Part shown: positions 37,952-46,884 of the stretch, piece by piece
How positions within the stretch are numbered: position 1 is the first letter of the stretch
Layout of the letters: every line of letters starts with the position of its first letter
Made by a program: the position numbers and the translations under genes
Assembly (NCBI RefSeq): GCF_030944405.1
Contig: NZ_CP132339.1
Location: 3,844,001-3,908,000 of the forward strand
Reading direction: 5' to 3'
Length of the DNA: 64,000 nt
Origin: Janthinobacterium sp. J1-1
GTDB lineage: Bacteria > Pseudomonadota > Gammaproteobacteria > Burkholderiales > Burkholderiaceae_D
The notes under the pieces: generated by a model
Database searches by the model: none
Told to the model about the DNA's origin: nothing
What the model saw: the letters and a program-made list of their open reading frames with translations, nothing else

Positions 37952-38134
37952 GCCGCTGCACAGTCACGATCCACTTTCAATAATGCGAAAATATTGTTGT
38001 ATTGGCTATAATTGGCGCAGAGTTGCAAAAATATGCTTTAGGTATAATATTACGCCCCGAAGAATGATATATTTTTAAAAAAAATAATTTTAAATTGTTT
38101 TTTGAAATTCTATCTTCGGTTAATGCTTTATGGT
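37952..38134. other. AT-rich junction after the IS66 remnant
   Basis: Base composition falls sharply to about 30% GC here, in contrast to the surrounding element. I see no gene in this 180-bp stretch; a T/A-rich end follows the leftward operon. Confidence 0.4.
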
Positions 38135-39076
38135 TTAAAGCGGAAGATGTTGGCCTATATAGCCTATTTCTACCGTAAAGTTGTCTGGGCAAATGTAGAG
38201 GTGAATTCGTCCGGAACTTCCATAGCGGGCGTGTAACTCGTAGAGTTGGGTTTTACCTTTATGATTTTTAAAGAATCTATGTTCTTTTAGTTTGGGATTT
38301 GACATGACACTGTGGCTTTCTGGTGTAACTTTTCGCCCCCAAATTAATGGCGTCGTCTTATTCCATTTATTTGCGCTTGTATCTAAATCTTTCAGGCAGC
38401 CCAGTATGGTTTCAAATTGGTTATCTCCTATTTCTAAAATATTTCTTTCGACATCTAACCCAAAAATAAGTGATGGAAATATTTTTTCCCTTTCACTCCA
38501 AAAATTGGAAGACCTTATGTTGTTAAAGGCACAATCATTGTAGCGAATAATTATTTGATCAGCTTGAGATCTTCCGGCTAAGTTGTCGACTTTTTCAGTG
38601 GCTTGCACGATACTTCCATCTTGCAATAACTCCTCAAAATTCACTGTTAGCTGGTCGTTCTCCCAAATTTTATCAGTGGGAAGGGAAATGGCGATTGCTG
38701 CTTGAAGCGCACACAATACCAATGAGTCAGTTCCATATACATTTTTTATCGCTGGTTCACAGCCCAAGAAACGATCTTTTACATGACAAGGTAATTCGGC
38801 GAGCAACGGAGACTTTGTGGCTAAACCCATCCAATAACTTGCCTCCTGTCTAGTTTTTGGATCTCGAACAAGGAGAACTAATAGGTCATAAAAAGTTGTT
38901 TCACCGGATATTTTTATCTCGCTCATCTCTCGAGGTAGTCTTAGACTTCTGCCTAAGTTTGTTACTTTTGCTAATGCTGTCATGCCACATGCCAAATTAA
39001 CCAATGCCGTTGATGCACTTCCAATTAACCATGTAGTTGGAGCTAATGAAGCTTCGTTGAAAATCATATCTCTCAT
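38135..39076 (-). CDS. Unknown third protein of the DUF262/DUF3696-like operon
   Basis: The protein has 313 aa from 39076 (minus strand), six bases after the ATPase stop. It has an N-terminal hydrophobic region (APTTWLIGSASTALVNLACGMTALA) and a long helical to mixed middle part. The C-terminal 55 residues (HRFFKNHKGKTQLYELHARYGSSGRIHLYICPDNFTVEIGYIGQHLP) are RelE/HigB- or Gp49-like in style and could be a small RNase-type effector. That is a guess from pattern. It is the last gene of a three-gene AT-rich operon and is most likely the effector or sensor. Confidence 0.55.
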   Translation of the reverse strand: MRDMIFNEASLAPTTWLIGSASTALVNLACGMTALAKVTNLGRSLRLPREMSEIKISGETTFYDLLVLLVRDPKTRQEASYWMGLATKSPLLAELPCHVKDRFLGCEPAIKNVYGTDSLVLCALQAAIAISLPTDKIWENDQLTVNFEELLQDGSIVQATEKVDNLAGRSQADQIIIRYNDCAFNNIRSSNFWSEREKIFPSLIFGLDVERNILEIGDNQFETILGCLKDLDTSANKWNKTTPLIWGRKVTPESHSVMSNPKLKEHRFFKNHKGKTQLYELHARYGSSGRIHLYICPDNFTVEIGYIGQHLPL

Positions 39077-39082
39077 CGCAAG

Positions 39083-40411
39083 CTACCTTTTAACTCTCGG
39101 GGCTAATAATTCAATTAAATTTTCGTCATGTTGATCGAAGAACCCTGGCGGCCAACTGTCGAGACGTCCATCCTCTCCGATTTCTGGACTTGTAACATGA
39201 GATTCCGTGCCGTCACGTTCAAAGTAGTGAAACGCAGCATCCGTAGATTTTAATCGTCCTTTGCCACCATTGCGGATATCAATTCGTACTCCGTTCATAA
39301 CATGGTCGCTATGTGTTTCCATTATGACCTGGATTCCGGCCGCTGCAGCTCGTGCTGCCAATTGACCTAGTCGAGTCTGCCCACGTGGATGCATGTGGGC
39401 TTCTGGATTTTCCAATAATACTAATGCGCCCTTCTCAGACGAGAGGAGAGCAACTAAAACCGGCATGACATAACTAAGCCCAAATCCGACGTTAGTGGCT
39501 CGAAAAGGCCTAGTTTTGACGTCTCCAGGGCGATCAAACACAAATCCTGTCAGAACCGAATCGGCACGTCGGATAGCTTCAACGGAAAGGTGACTGCCGG
39601 GACTAAATTCTTGCAGCCAAGCATCAACTTGTCCCTCAAGGTTATAGCCATATATAGAAGAGTTCAGTAATCTTGGGTCATCTATTTCTAGAACTATCTT
39701 TTTCCCATATTCCAGTAAAAAATGTAAAACATATTCACCATGTAATCCCATATTTTTTTCGATTATATGAGATTCCGACAAGGGCAACACTTGCCGTGGG
39801 CCAAATCGCTCGGAAAAGACGTAATGAAAATGGGAACTGAAAGGTGATATTTTTTCACGTTCGGCAGTATTTATCCAATCTATCGTATCTCGAACTTCTC
39901 TAATTGCTAGTTTTAATTGATCATCTTCACTTTGGTTTGCCAAACTATTTAGAGTATTTAATGAGGTAATGTTTTGGATGAGTTCAGCTTCAGTTTTGAA
40001 GTTGCTATTTTTGAGGATGCTCTTCATCAAATAATTTAATTTTGGATCTGGTAGAATAGATGTTAAATTATCTGATTTGTTATCGTAAAAATACCAGAAA
40101 TCTATTTTTTTTAAACTATGAAAAGTATTTTCTGTTTTTTTAAATAAATCTAAACTGATTCGAACATGATCAGCGTCAGCTCCTTCAAATAATATGTCAG
40201 ATCCTGTGCCGAGTTTCGCCAATTCGCCGTTTAGTTCTAATCGGCCATTTCTTAGGTTTCCGCTGCGCCAGGATTGACGGAGCAATAATATACTTTGAAT
40301 TATACTGCTTTTTCCCATTCCGTTTAATCCAGCCAGCAATGTAAACATAGCAATTGGGAGTTTTAAATCCTTAAAACACTTGAAATTTGTAAGGCGTATT
40401 TCTGATATCAT
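39083..40411 (-). CDS. AAA/ABC-type ATPase, DUF3696-like
   Basis: The protein has 442 aa from 40411, overlapping the previous gene by ATGA. The Walker A motif GLNGMGKSS is at residues 28-36 and the C-terminal signature and Walker B region is LVLLENPEAHMHPRGQTRLGQL with METHSDHVMNGVRI near 370. RTFRATNVGFGLSYVMPVLVALL matches the DUF3696 family ATPase that often sits beside DUF262 proteins. No nuclease domain (TOPRIM) follows. It would power or gate the system. Confidence 0.85.
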   Translation of the reverse strand: MISEIRLTNFKCFKDLKLPIAMFTLLAGLNGMGKSSIIQSILLLRQSWRSGNLRNGRLELNGELAKLGTGSDILFEGADADHVRISLDLFKKTENTFHSLKKIDFWYFYDNKSDNLTSILPDPKLNYLMKSILKNSNFKTEAELIQNITSLNTLNSLANQSEDDQLKLAIREVRDTIDWINTAEREKISPFSSHFHYVFSERFGPRQVLPLSESHIIEKNMGLHGEYVLHFLLEYGKKIVLEIDDPRLLNSSIYGYNLEGQVDAWLQEFSPGSHLSVEAIRRADSVLTGFVFDRPGDVKTRPFRATNVGFGLSYVMPVLVALLSSEKGALVLLENPEAHMHPRGQTRLGQLAARAAAAGIQVIMETHSDHVMNGVRIDIRNGGKGRLKSTDAAFHYFERDGTESHVTSPEIGEDGRLDSWPPGFFDQHDENLIELLAPRVKR

Positions 40412-41538
40412 TTCAAAATTTCCTTGATTAGATGTTCTATTTTTGAAAATCTCAATGCCACTCTAGTCGACGCTCCAGTGGAGGCTGATATAGACGCATT
40501 GAAATATTCATCACTTGCTAATTGTCTAAATTTTTCGTAAATCTCCAATTTCTTATTAATAAGTATTTTTTGCTGTTCATCTGAGCAGTGAGCTATGTTA
40601 ACGCTCCAAGCTTCAAATAGGGCCTTATTAATGGGATTTCTCCGAATGCCATCTTTTGGTTTTCGAAATGTTTCACTTCCAAAAATTTTATATGAACAGA
40701 TCATTGAGTTTTTGAATTTCTTCGCGAGATTGGTGCGTTCTATTTCTGATAATTTATTTAATTCGCGCATGGTTCTTGTTAGGTAACTATCTAAGCCCAT
40801 ACTTCCGGTAACATACTCTTCCCAAGGATGTAAATAAAAAGAGAAGAATCTTAAAACCATTTCTTGTGCCTGCATCCGTGAATCATTGATCGGATTTGTG
40901 GTGGCTAGCGTAAATTCTTCCGCAGATGCAAGCGTCAAGAGAAACTCTCGAACTATACCTTTATTTAGAGCATTTCTAATTTCTTGTGCCGTTAATTCCA
41001 TTCCACCGGTATTGATTCTTTTGAAAATATTAATCATTACTTCTTCTGGTGTTCCATCTTGAATAAGATGAACAACAAGTGATGTCTCTTCGATCCTTCG
41101 TTGGAATGAGCGGGGGAGTTGGTCGAATTTAAGGTCATTGAGTTTAATTAGATACTCGAGATCAGATAATGCATATTGATTTTTTATGAAGTCATATATT
41201 GTAGTTAACCGTTGAATGCCATCCACAACAGACCAACGGTCTTGGTCATCAGATGCAACATAGAAGACTGGCAACGGAATTCTAAGTAATAGAGATTCAA
41301 TCAGTCTACTTTTGCGTGCGTGATTCCAAAGCCTAGCTTTTCGCTGAAAAGCCGGAGCCAAATCTATCTCGTTAAAATCTACACGTTTTACGATTCCATC
41401 GATTAATGCAGGTATGGTAGTTACTTTTATTTTGTCCGGATCAAATGGGCGTGTGATCCCGACTGAGGAATCTTCAAATTCGTCCTCTATATCAGAATCT
41501 AAATTTTCTTGCAATATTTTTTCTTGTGTAAATATCAT
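40408..41538 (-). CDS. DUF262 (ParB/Srx-fold) protein
   Basis: The protein has 376 aa from 41538 (minus strand). The DUF262 signature is clear: IDLAPAFQRKARLWNHARKSRLIESLLLRIPLPVFYV and then RWSVVDGIQRLTTIYDF (the DGxQR motif), followed by FQRRIEETSLVVHLI and NIFKRINTGGMELTAQEIRNALN. DUF262 occurs in the N-terminal half of GmrS-type restriction enzymes and alone in defence operons; it is an NTP-binding or nuclease-related fold. It is the first gene of the AT-rich operon and no DUF1524 nuclease domain is attached. Confidence 0.85.
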   Translation of the reverse strand: MIFTQEKILQENLDSDIEDEFEDSSVGITRPFDPDKIKVTTIPALIDGIVKRVDFNEIDLAPAFQRKARLWNHARKSRLIESLLLRIPLPVFYVASDDQDRWSVVDGIQRLTTIYDFIKNQYALSDLEYLIKLNDLKFDQLPRSFQRRIEETSLVVHLIQDGTPEEVMINIFKRINTGGMELTAQEIRNALNKGIVREFLLTLASAEEFTLATTNPINDSRMQAQEMVLRFFSFYLHPWEEYVTGSMGLDSYLTRTMRELNKLSEIERTNLAKKFKNSMICSYKIFGSETFRKPKDGIRRNPINKALFEAWSVNIAHCSDEQQKILINKKLEIYEKFRQLASDEYFNASISASTGASTRVALRFSKIEHLIKEILK

Positions 41539-41852
41539 GAATTTTATTGCTTAATAGTTGATGATAAGACCTATGAGGGCAATTTTTCTATCGACTTTGA
41601 GTCTGGTAGCAATGAAGTCTTTTTCCTTGTGTATTTCATCCCAATCGACGTGATGGCGCCTAATTGCAAATTTTGTTTTAATAGCAACAATAGATGAATT
41701 CCATACACACGCTAGTTGGTGGCTGCGCCCTGTTTTTCTTGACTAATATGGAGAGGTTTGAGTACGGTATTATGATACCTGAGACGATATCTATAGGTTT
41801 ACGTTTTCTGCATTTTTTGGAAGATTTCTTGTTTTTTTGATATTTTATGGTT
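41539..41852. other. AT-rich promoter region of the DUF262 operon and downstream junction
   Basis: This 314-bp gap holds the promoter of the leftward operon. A short palindromic element GGTATTATGATACC lies near 41767. I see no convincing gene: a 62-codon plus-strand frame at 41509-41697 has no ribosome site and overlaps the operon start. Confidence 0.4.
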
Positions 41853-42346
41853 CTAGCGTACTGTGTGAGTGTTCATGGCCGTGGTAGACACTCCTGAGTC
41901 ATAATTTAGAACGATATGCGGCATGAAAGAACGATTGTATTCTAGCCATAGTGCTCGCTTATATCCTTTTCTCACCAGATCAGCCCGATAGGGCAAATTG
42001 TATTGGACTGACCGCGAATGGTAGTTGGCTGCTCTGGCCCACAAATTTCCTGTATCGTGAAGCAAATGCTGCCTCAGCCGCAGTGCAGGTAGGTTGTGTG
42101 GATAGTAACTTTTCATCGTCACATGGGCTGACCGATTCCATGCTTTCTGAGCTCAAAGAGATAGGCTGAGTTGAATTGCTTCGGACCGATGTCATAAGTA
42201 CCGTTTTTGTTAGCGATGATCATGCTTGGCTTACCACCTTCCTTCTCGGCAATTGCCAGCAGAATATTCGCAGGTACTTGGTATTTGATGGCGCTCGTGA
42301 TCGCGCACAGGATACGCTCCTGCTGCAGGAGAGGGAGGTCGAGCAT
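41853..42346 (-). pseudogene. trbN: TrbN-like lytic transglycosylase, frameshifted
   Basis: Starting at 42346 (minus strand) the frame reads LLQQERILCAITSAIKYQVPANILLAIAEKEGGKPSM with the catalytic Glu (AEKEGG), and TYDIGPKQFNSAYLFELRKHGIG, then stops at 42119. The rest of the family is present in another frame from about 42122: YYPHNLPALRLRQHLLHDTGNLWARAANYHSRSVQYNLPYRADLV to WLE. One or two bases are lost between them. TrbN opens peptidoglycan for the mating channel; a mild transfer defect is likely. Confidence 0.8.
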
Positions 42347-42381
42347 GATGTTTCTCCTCTGTTCCGTATGTGCTTGGGGAG

Positions 42382-44046
42382 CTATTCGGGCTTGCGGTCG
42401 CGGAATGCCGCCACCTCCCCACTTGGATCTGCGGAAGTGCTGTCTCCCGCAGAGAGACTTCCATCTTCCATCGCAGATGCCCCGCTATCCGGCGCTCCAG
42501 GCTGATTTCGGGACTTGATAGCTGCAGCAATCTCGCCGCCGAGGGTTTTGCTGACGCGATCACCGGCTGCCGCAAGACTTTGCCTGACCTTTTCCTTGCC
42601 GACGTCCCATGTTACCTGCACCAGATTGCCCGCTGCACCTGCCGCAATCCTGCCCGTTCTCGCCGCCAGTGCCGCTGCGGCGGCCGGGCTACCCATGCCG
42701 GGCACTGTTTTTGCTGCACGTTGGCCTGTTTTGCTCTCACGGGCCGCGTTGGTGGATCCGTTCGCGCTTTGCTGATTGGAAGGCGCGGCGGGAGGCTGCG
42801 CTTGCCGTGAGGGACTGCCTGTTAGCTGTGTTTCTGTCGTATCATTTCCAGCATCTGCACTGCTGCTTGCCGCCTGCACAGTGTCGCCCATGGCAGCGGC
42901 GAGTGCGCCGCTGCCCGTGCCTTGATCGGCTCCTGTCCCACTGTCAGCGCCTCTGGCCGAGGCCATGACGTCGTGAGTACCGCTTGCTGCGCTTTCCGCT
43001 GCATTCGCCTTGGATACTGCCGCCAGCAGTGCCTGCACTCCGCCTGCGACGTTCGCCGTTCCTGCAACGACTGCCGCACCGGCCGTCGCGGCGGCTGTCG
43101 CAGCCATCGCGGCGGCGCCCAGGGCTGTTCCTGCGCCGAAGCCGCTGCCTAGCGCACCGGTTCCTCCACCCATGGCCAGCCCACCCACCATCGACGGGAC
43201 CTTGTTGACCAGGGCGAGCAGGATGATGGCGACGACCATGATCACTGCCAGTTCATTCATTTTGTAGGCAGAGCTCATGTTGGTGTAAAACTGGTCAATG
43301 AACGATTTTCCTATGCCGACGAGCAGCACCATCGTAAAGAGCTGGGCGCCAATGCTTAGCACGGTCTTGTAGTAATTGATCGCCATGTCCGAGGTCCAGC
43401 GCGAGCCTCCGAAACCGAGAAAGAAGATGCCCGCATAGGCCAGTATCCAGCCGCTGATCAAGAGAAGCAGCATGTTGACGCCAATCAGCGCAAGAGAAAT
43501 GAGGGTGATCAGGCTGATCGCGACGCCAACTGCGCTGCTCAAAGGCGACCAGAGCGATGATTTTTCAAGTACGTTGGCGAAGAGTCCGAATCCGATGTCA
43601 ACGATACCTGACGGCGATAAGCCTGGCCCTGTACCGGCGGCGCCAGCGCCTATTGTGCGCATCGAATCGATGATTGAGGTTGCAAAATTTGGGCCGTTGC
43701 GCAGCAGCCACCAGAAGAAGCCGGTAAAAATGGTGAAGCGTACGAACTCCGCAAAGAGCTCGCCGATATCAGCTTTGCGCATTGCCATCATGCCAAACGT
43801 CCATACCATGCTAATGGTTGCCAGTGTCCAGAAAAGGCGTGTGGCGTGCGAGGTGATCGTCGTCGCCCAAGTGGCGGCGACGGCGGAATAGCGTGCAAGG
43901 ACGTTGTCGAGTACGCCCGTGTTGTCGATTTCTGCTCTGGCAGAGAACGACAGCGACGTCAGGCCCAGCAGAAGTAGCGCACAAAGCACGGTCTTCGATA
44001 GTGGCATGTGTCTTGGCGTATTGGTTTTCATCAGGTACTTCACCAT
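42382..44046 (-). CDS. trbL: TrbL-like mating channel protein (VirB6 family)
   Basis: The protein has up to 554 aa from 44046 (minus strand); ATG 44031 (MKTNTPRHM) is an alternative start. A signal-like first segment ends at SARAEIDN. Six or more membrane segments follow (TLATISMVWTFGMMAM, WSPLSSAVGVAISLITLISLALIGV, FGLFANVL), and a Gly/Ala-rich stretch (GGGTGALGSGFGAGTALGAAAM) leads to a long Ala/Ser/Gly-rich cytoplasmic tail. This is the TrbL family. It lies downstream of trbK in RP4 order. Confidence 0.9.
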   Translation of the reverse strand: MVKYLMKTNTPRHMPLSKTVLCALLLLGLTSLSFSARAEIDNTGVLDNVLARYSAVAATWATTITSHATRLFWTLATISMVWTFGMMAMRKADIGELFAEFVRFTIFTGFFWWLLRNGPNFATSIIDSMRTIGAGAAGTGPGLSPSGIVDIGFGLFANVLEKSSLWSPLSSAVGVAISLITLISLALIGVNMLLLLISGWILAYAGIFFLGFGGSRWTSDMAINYYKTVLSIGAQLFTMVLLVGIGKSFIDQFYTNMSSAYKMNELAVIMVVAIILLALVNKVPSMVGGLAMGGGTGALGSGFGAGTALGAAAMAATAAATAGAAVVAGTANVAGGVQALLAAVSKANAAESAASGTHDVMASARGADSGTGADQGTGSGALAAAMGDTVQAASSSADAGNDTTETQLTGSPSRQAQPPAAPSNQQSANGSTNAARESKTGQRAAKTVPGMGSPAAAAALAARTGRIAAGAAGNLVQVTWDVGKEKVRQSLAAAGDRVSKTLGGEIAAAIKSRNQPGAPDSGASAMEDGSLSAGDSTSADPSGEVAAFRDRKPE

Positions 44047-44249
44047 TCACGTTTCGGACTCGGGCGGAAGGTATTACGCCGCAAGCACAGATCTGTGAAT
44101 TGGCTCCTGGCCTTCCGGTCCTTGATCTTCGCAATCGCTTCGGGCTCGCAGTTTTCAGCTGTCACGGGCGGCAGGGAATCCGCCGGATCGCTAGGCGTGC
44201 ACGCGGCAAGCTGGAGCAGGACGGCAAGCAATATGATCGGCTGGCGCAT
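44040..44249 (-). CDS. trbK: TrbK-like entry exclusion lipoprotein
   Basis: The protein has 69 aa from 44249 (minus strand). MRQPIILLAVLLQLAAC is a lipoprotein signal with lipobox LAAC at Cys17, and the mature part is a short charged region (ENCEPEAIAKIKDRKARSQF). In RP4 TrbK is an entry exclusion protein that stops cells holding the plasmid from receiving it again. It lies between trbJ and trbL and overlaps trbL by a few bases, as in RP4. Confidence 0.85.
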   Translation of the reverse strand: MRQPIILLAVLLQLAACTPSDPADSLPPVTAENCEPEAIAKIKDRKARSQFTDLCLRRNTFRPSPKREW

Positions 44250-44259
44250 GGCAGTCTCC

Positions 44260-45021
44260 CTACCATCCGCGCACGGGGCTGGGTTTATAGGTGTTGCTCA
44301 GTACTACTTCGTCCGAAGCGCGCTGCATTGCCTCGCGGTCGGCCAGGCTCTGGTAGCGCGTGGCGATAACGTTCTGCTGGGAAATCAGCAGGCCGCGTAT
44401 CTGCAGCAGCTGCGTGGCCTGCTGGCTTGCCAACTGGTTGGCGTAGCCGATGGCCTGCATCTGGCCGCTGGCGCCCTGAGCTGCGGCCTGCAGCTGCATC
44501 AGCTTGCGCGCGTCGGCTTCCATGGCATCCTGCTGGCGGTCCAGGCCCCGGAAGAGCGCGTCGGTCGAGCGTTTCTGCGCGTCCGAGCCGAGGCGCTGGG
44601 CATCGCTCATCGCGTTCCATTCGGCCTGGGTACAGCCGCGCACCGAGAAACAGGGCGAGCCACGGTAGTCGCTGGTGCTGCGGTATTTGCGCAGATAGGC
44701 GTCAATGCTGCCCAGGCTGCTCTTGTAGTAGCTGAGCGTGTCGATCTCGCGGCGCAGCAGGTTCATGGTCTGGGTGGCCTGGTCCCAGATGAACGATGGT
44801 GGCGCGGCGGTATTTTGCAGCATGTTCTGGTATTGCTGCAGCTGGGTGCGGTACTGCTGGATCTGTTTGAGGGTGTGCGCCACGTTTTCCAGGGCGCTTA
44901 CGCTGTTTTGCGACAGGTTGCTCGAATCGATCACCGGCAGCGCGGCGCGCGCAGGCTGCATGGCGGCTGGAATGCACAGCGCCATGCCCGCCAGGATTTT
45001 AGCTGCTAAAGTTTTGTCCAT
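44260..45021 (-). CDS. trbJ: TrbJ-like mating pair formation protein
   Basis: The protein has 253 aa with a signal peptide (LAGMALCIPAAMQPARA). Coiled-coil and helical regions follow (ALENVAHTLKQIQQYRTQLQQYQNMLQNTAAPPSFIWDQATQTMNLLRRE) and two Cys residues (SPCFSVRGCTQ) typical of TrbJ (VirB5-like). The N-terminal codons contain KorB-type operator 3, so control and coding overlap here. Confidence 0.88.
   Translation of the reverse strand: MDKTLAAKILAGMALCIPAAMQPARAALPVIDSSNLSQNSVSALENVAHTLKQIQQYRTQLQQYQNMLQNTAAPPSFIWDQATQTMNLLRREIDTLSYYKSSLGSIDAYLRKYRSTSDYRGSPCFSVRGCTQAEWNAMSDAQRLGSDAQKRSTDALFRGLDRQQDAMEADARKLMQLQAAAQGASGQMQAIGYANQLASQQATQLLQIRGLLISQQNVIATRYQSLADREAMQRASDEVVLSNTYKPSPVRGW
44998..45010. 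promoter_or_regulatory. KorB-type operator 3
   Basis: TTTAGC-T-GCTAAA lies inside the start of trbJ, across codons for residues 4-8 (TLAAK region). The same 13-bp palindrome occurs ahead of the korB unit and in traJ. IncP plasmids also carry KorB sites within genes that act as silent or distal binding points. Confidence 0.75.
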
Positions 45022-45039
45022 GATGATTGCTCCTTGCCG

Positions 45040-46398
45040 TCAGTAGTCAAACGCCTTGTAGGGGCGGGAAAAGGTCAGGTCCTTGGTCACGATCACGTTG
45101 AAGCGGTAGCCGGGCCGGATTTCCAGCGTCGGCGCGATGTTCATGTTCCTGGCGATCAGCTGGGCCGTCACCTGGCCAAGCTGCTGGCCCAGCGCCTCGC
45201 TCATGGCGCTGCTGGCGCTCTGGCGCGTGCCCTGGCTCACCGTCTGCGGCTGGCTGATGGCGATGCCCGCCGTGATGCCCGACATCAGGAAGGCGGAGGA
45301 GAAGAGGCGCAAGTAGTGGTTGTTGACCTGGTCGCGCAGGCCCGCGTAGCCGGTGCTGTCGGCGCCGGGCATACTGCCGATGTCCATGGCCTTGCCATCC
45401 GGGAAGACGATGCGCTGCCAGGCCACCAGCACGCGCGACTGGCCGTAGACCAGGTCGCTGGAGTATTGGCCCACCAGGCGCGAGCCTTGCGGAATCAGCC
45501 GCCATTTGCCGGTCGCGGTATCGAACACGTCCTGGCTCACCTGCGCCACGATCTGTCCCGGCAGGTCGGAGTTGATGCCCGAAATGAGCATGGCCGGGAC
45601 GATGAAGCCGGCGCGCAGTTCATAGGGGGAGCGGGGCGCTTCCACGCGCGAATCGAGCCGCCAGCGGTCGCCCTGGCCCAGGGCATCGAACTGGCGGTAG
45701 TCCTTGGCGCCCACCATGAGCGGCTCTGCCGCCACCGGCCGCGTCCCAGTGTCGCCCAGGCCCGCAGCCTGCAGCTGCTGCAGCCGCGCCATGTAGGCGC
45801 TGGCGGGGTTGTCGCGCCCCTGTGCATCAGCCTGCTGCTGCAGGGCGGCGATCTGCGTGAGCGCGTCCTCACGACTGAGCGGCGCGCCGCCAGCGGGTGC
45901 GGAGCCGGCGCTGCGCGGTGCGGTGGCCTGCACCGTGGTGCGCGCGCGAACCGCCTCGTCCAGTTGGCGCAGCTTGTCCATGCGCAGGCGCTCGCGCTCG
46001 TCCATGCTGCGCTGCTCCTCCATCGGCAGCGGGCCGCCAGGCGGGCGGGGCGGCGCTTCCAGGTCATCGGGACGGGCCACGATGATGGCGTCTGGCGGCG
46101 GCTGGGTGTCCGGCAGGGGCGGGGCTGTGGGCTTCGCGGGGGCGACGAAGCCGTCTTTTTCCTTGCCGGCGATCTCGCTGGCGAACATGCTGGTGCTGCC
46201 TGCCTTTGCTTCCAGTGGATCTGGCGGGCGGTTTTGCTGGACCGAGCGGTCCCAGGCTACAAGCGCCATCACCAGCAGAAAGATGCCCATGGCGCCGCCC
46301 ACCAAGTAGACGGGCAGGTTGTTGACGCGCTTGACGCCCGACTTCTTGCGCACGCTGCCGGGCGACGCATCCGGCGACATGTCGTCGTCGCCGTTCAT
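45040..46398 (-). CDS. trbI: TrbI-like channel protein (VirB10 family)
   Basis: The protein has 452 aa. A cytoplasmic N-terminus (MNGDDDMSPDASPGSVRKKSGVKRVNN) is followed by one membrane segment (LPVYLVGGAMGIFLLVMALVAW), a Pro/Ala-rich linker and the C-terminal beta-domain with LISGINSDLPGQIVAQVSQDVFDTATGKWRLIPQGSRLVGQYSS, the VirB10 signature. It spans both membranes of the channel. It starts overlapping trbH by ATGA. Confidence 0.93.
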   Translation of the reverse strand: MNGDDDMSPDASPGSVRKKSGVKRVNNLPVYLVGGAMGIFLLVMALVAWDRSVQQNRPPDPLEAKAGSTSMFASEIAGKEKDGFVAPAKPTAPPLPDTQPPPDAIIVARPDDLEAPPRPPGGPLPMEEQRSMDERERLRMDKLRQLDEAVRARTTVQATAPRSAGSAPAGGAPLSREDALTQIAALQQQADAQGRDNPASAYMARLQQLQAAGLGDTGTRPVAAEPLMVGAKDYRQFDALGQGDRWRLDSRVEAPRSPYELRAGFIVPAMLISGINSDLPGQIVAQVSQDVFDTATGKWRLIPQGSRLVGQYSSDLVYGQSRVLVAWQRIVFPDGKAMDIGSMPGADSTGYAGLRDQVNNHYLRLFSSAFLMSGITAGIAISQPQTVSQGTRQSASSAMSEALGQQLGQVTAQLIARNMNIAPTLEIRPGYRFNVIVTKDLTFSRPYKAFDY

Positions 46399-46883
46399 GG
46401 TGCCGCCTCCCTGCGTATCCAGGCGCTGGCCGGCCGCGCCGCGCCTTCATCCAGGAGATAGGCGCGGCTCAGCGATTCGCCGCCCGCATACAGGGTGAGG
46501 CGCGCCAGGCCTGGCGGGGCGGCCATGTCGAGCACATAGCGCAGCGCGATGGCCTCGGCAGCCGGTGGCTGGAGCGTTGCGGTGGCAGGCGCTTGGGTGC
46601 TGAATTCGGCGACGGCGTAGCCCTGCGCCCGCAGGCGCGCCAGCAGGTCCGTGCCGAAGCCGTCCTGCGCCGCATGCTGCAGCGCGAAGCGTGTTTGTGC
46701 TGGCGGGTAGCTGGCGGCAAGCCGCATGGCCGCATCGCCGGCGATGCCGCTTTCCTGCGCCGGGACCAGCGCGGCAAGCAGGTTGCCGTAAGCGGGCGTG
46801 TCGGCCCCCTGGTTTGCGGCGCATCCCGCAAGGCAAGCCAGCAGGAGTGTCAACATCAGTGGTGCAAGCAACAGGGGCCGCAT
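46395..46883 (-). CDS. trbH: TrbH-like lipoprotein
   Basis: The protein has 162 aa with signal and lipobox LAGC (about Cys21). A short beta-rich domain follows with TRFALQHAAQDGFGTDLLARLRAQGYAV. It occupies the trbH place between trbG and trbI as in RP4. The ATGA overlap with trbI couples translation. Lipoproteins at this place assemble in the outer-membrane core. Confidence 0.88.
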   Translation of the reverse strand: MRPLLLAPLMLTLLLACLAGCAANQGADTPAYGNLLAALVPAQESGIAGDAAMRLAASYPPAQTRFALQHAAQDGFGTDLLARLRAQGYAVAEFSTQAPATATLQPPAAEAIALRYVLDMAAPPGLARLTLYAGGESLSRAYLLDEGAARPASAWIRREAAP

Positions 46884-46884
46884 G

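Noticed and set aside
41509..41697. 62-codon plus-strand frame upstream of the DUF262 gene
   Set aside because: No ribosome site, overlaps the start of the operon, and shows no protein-like pattern.
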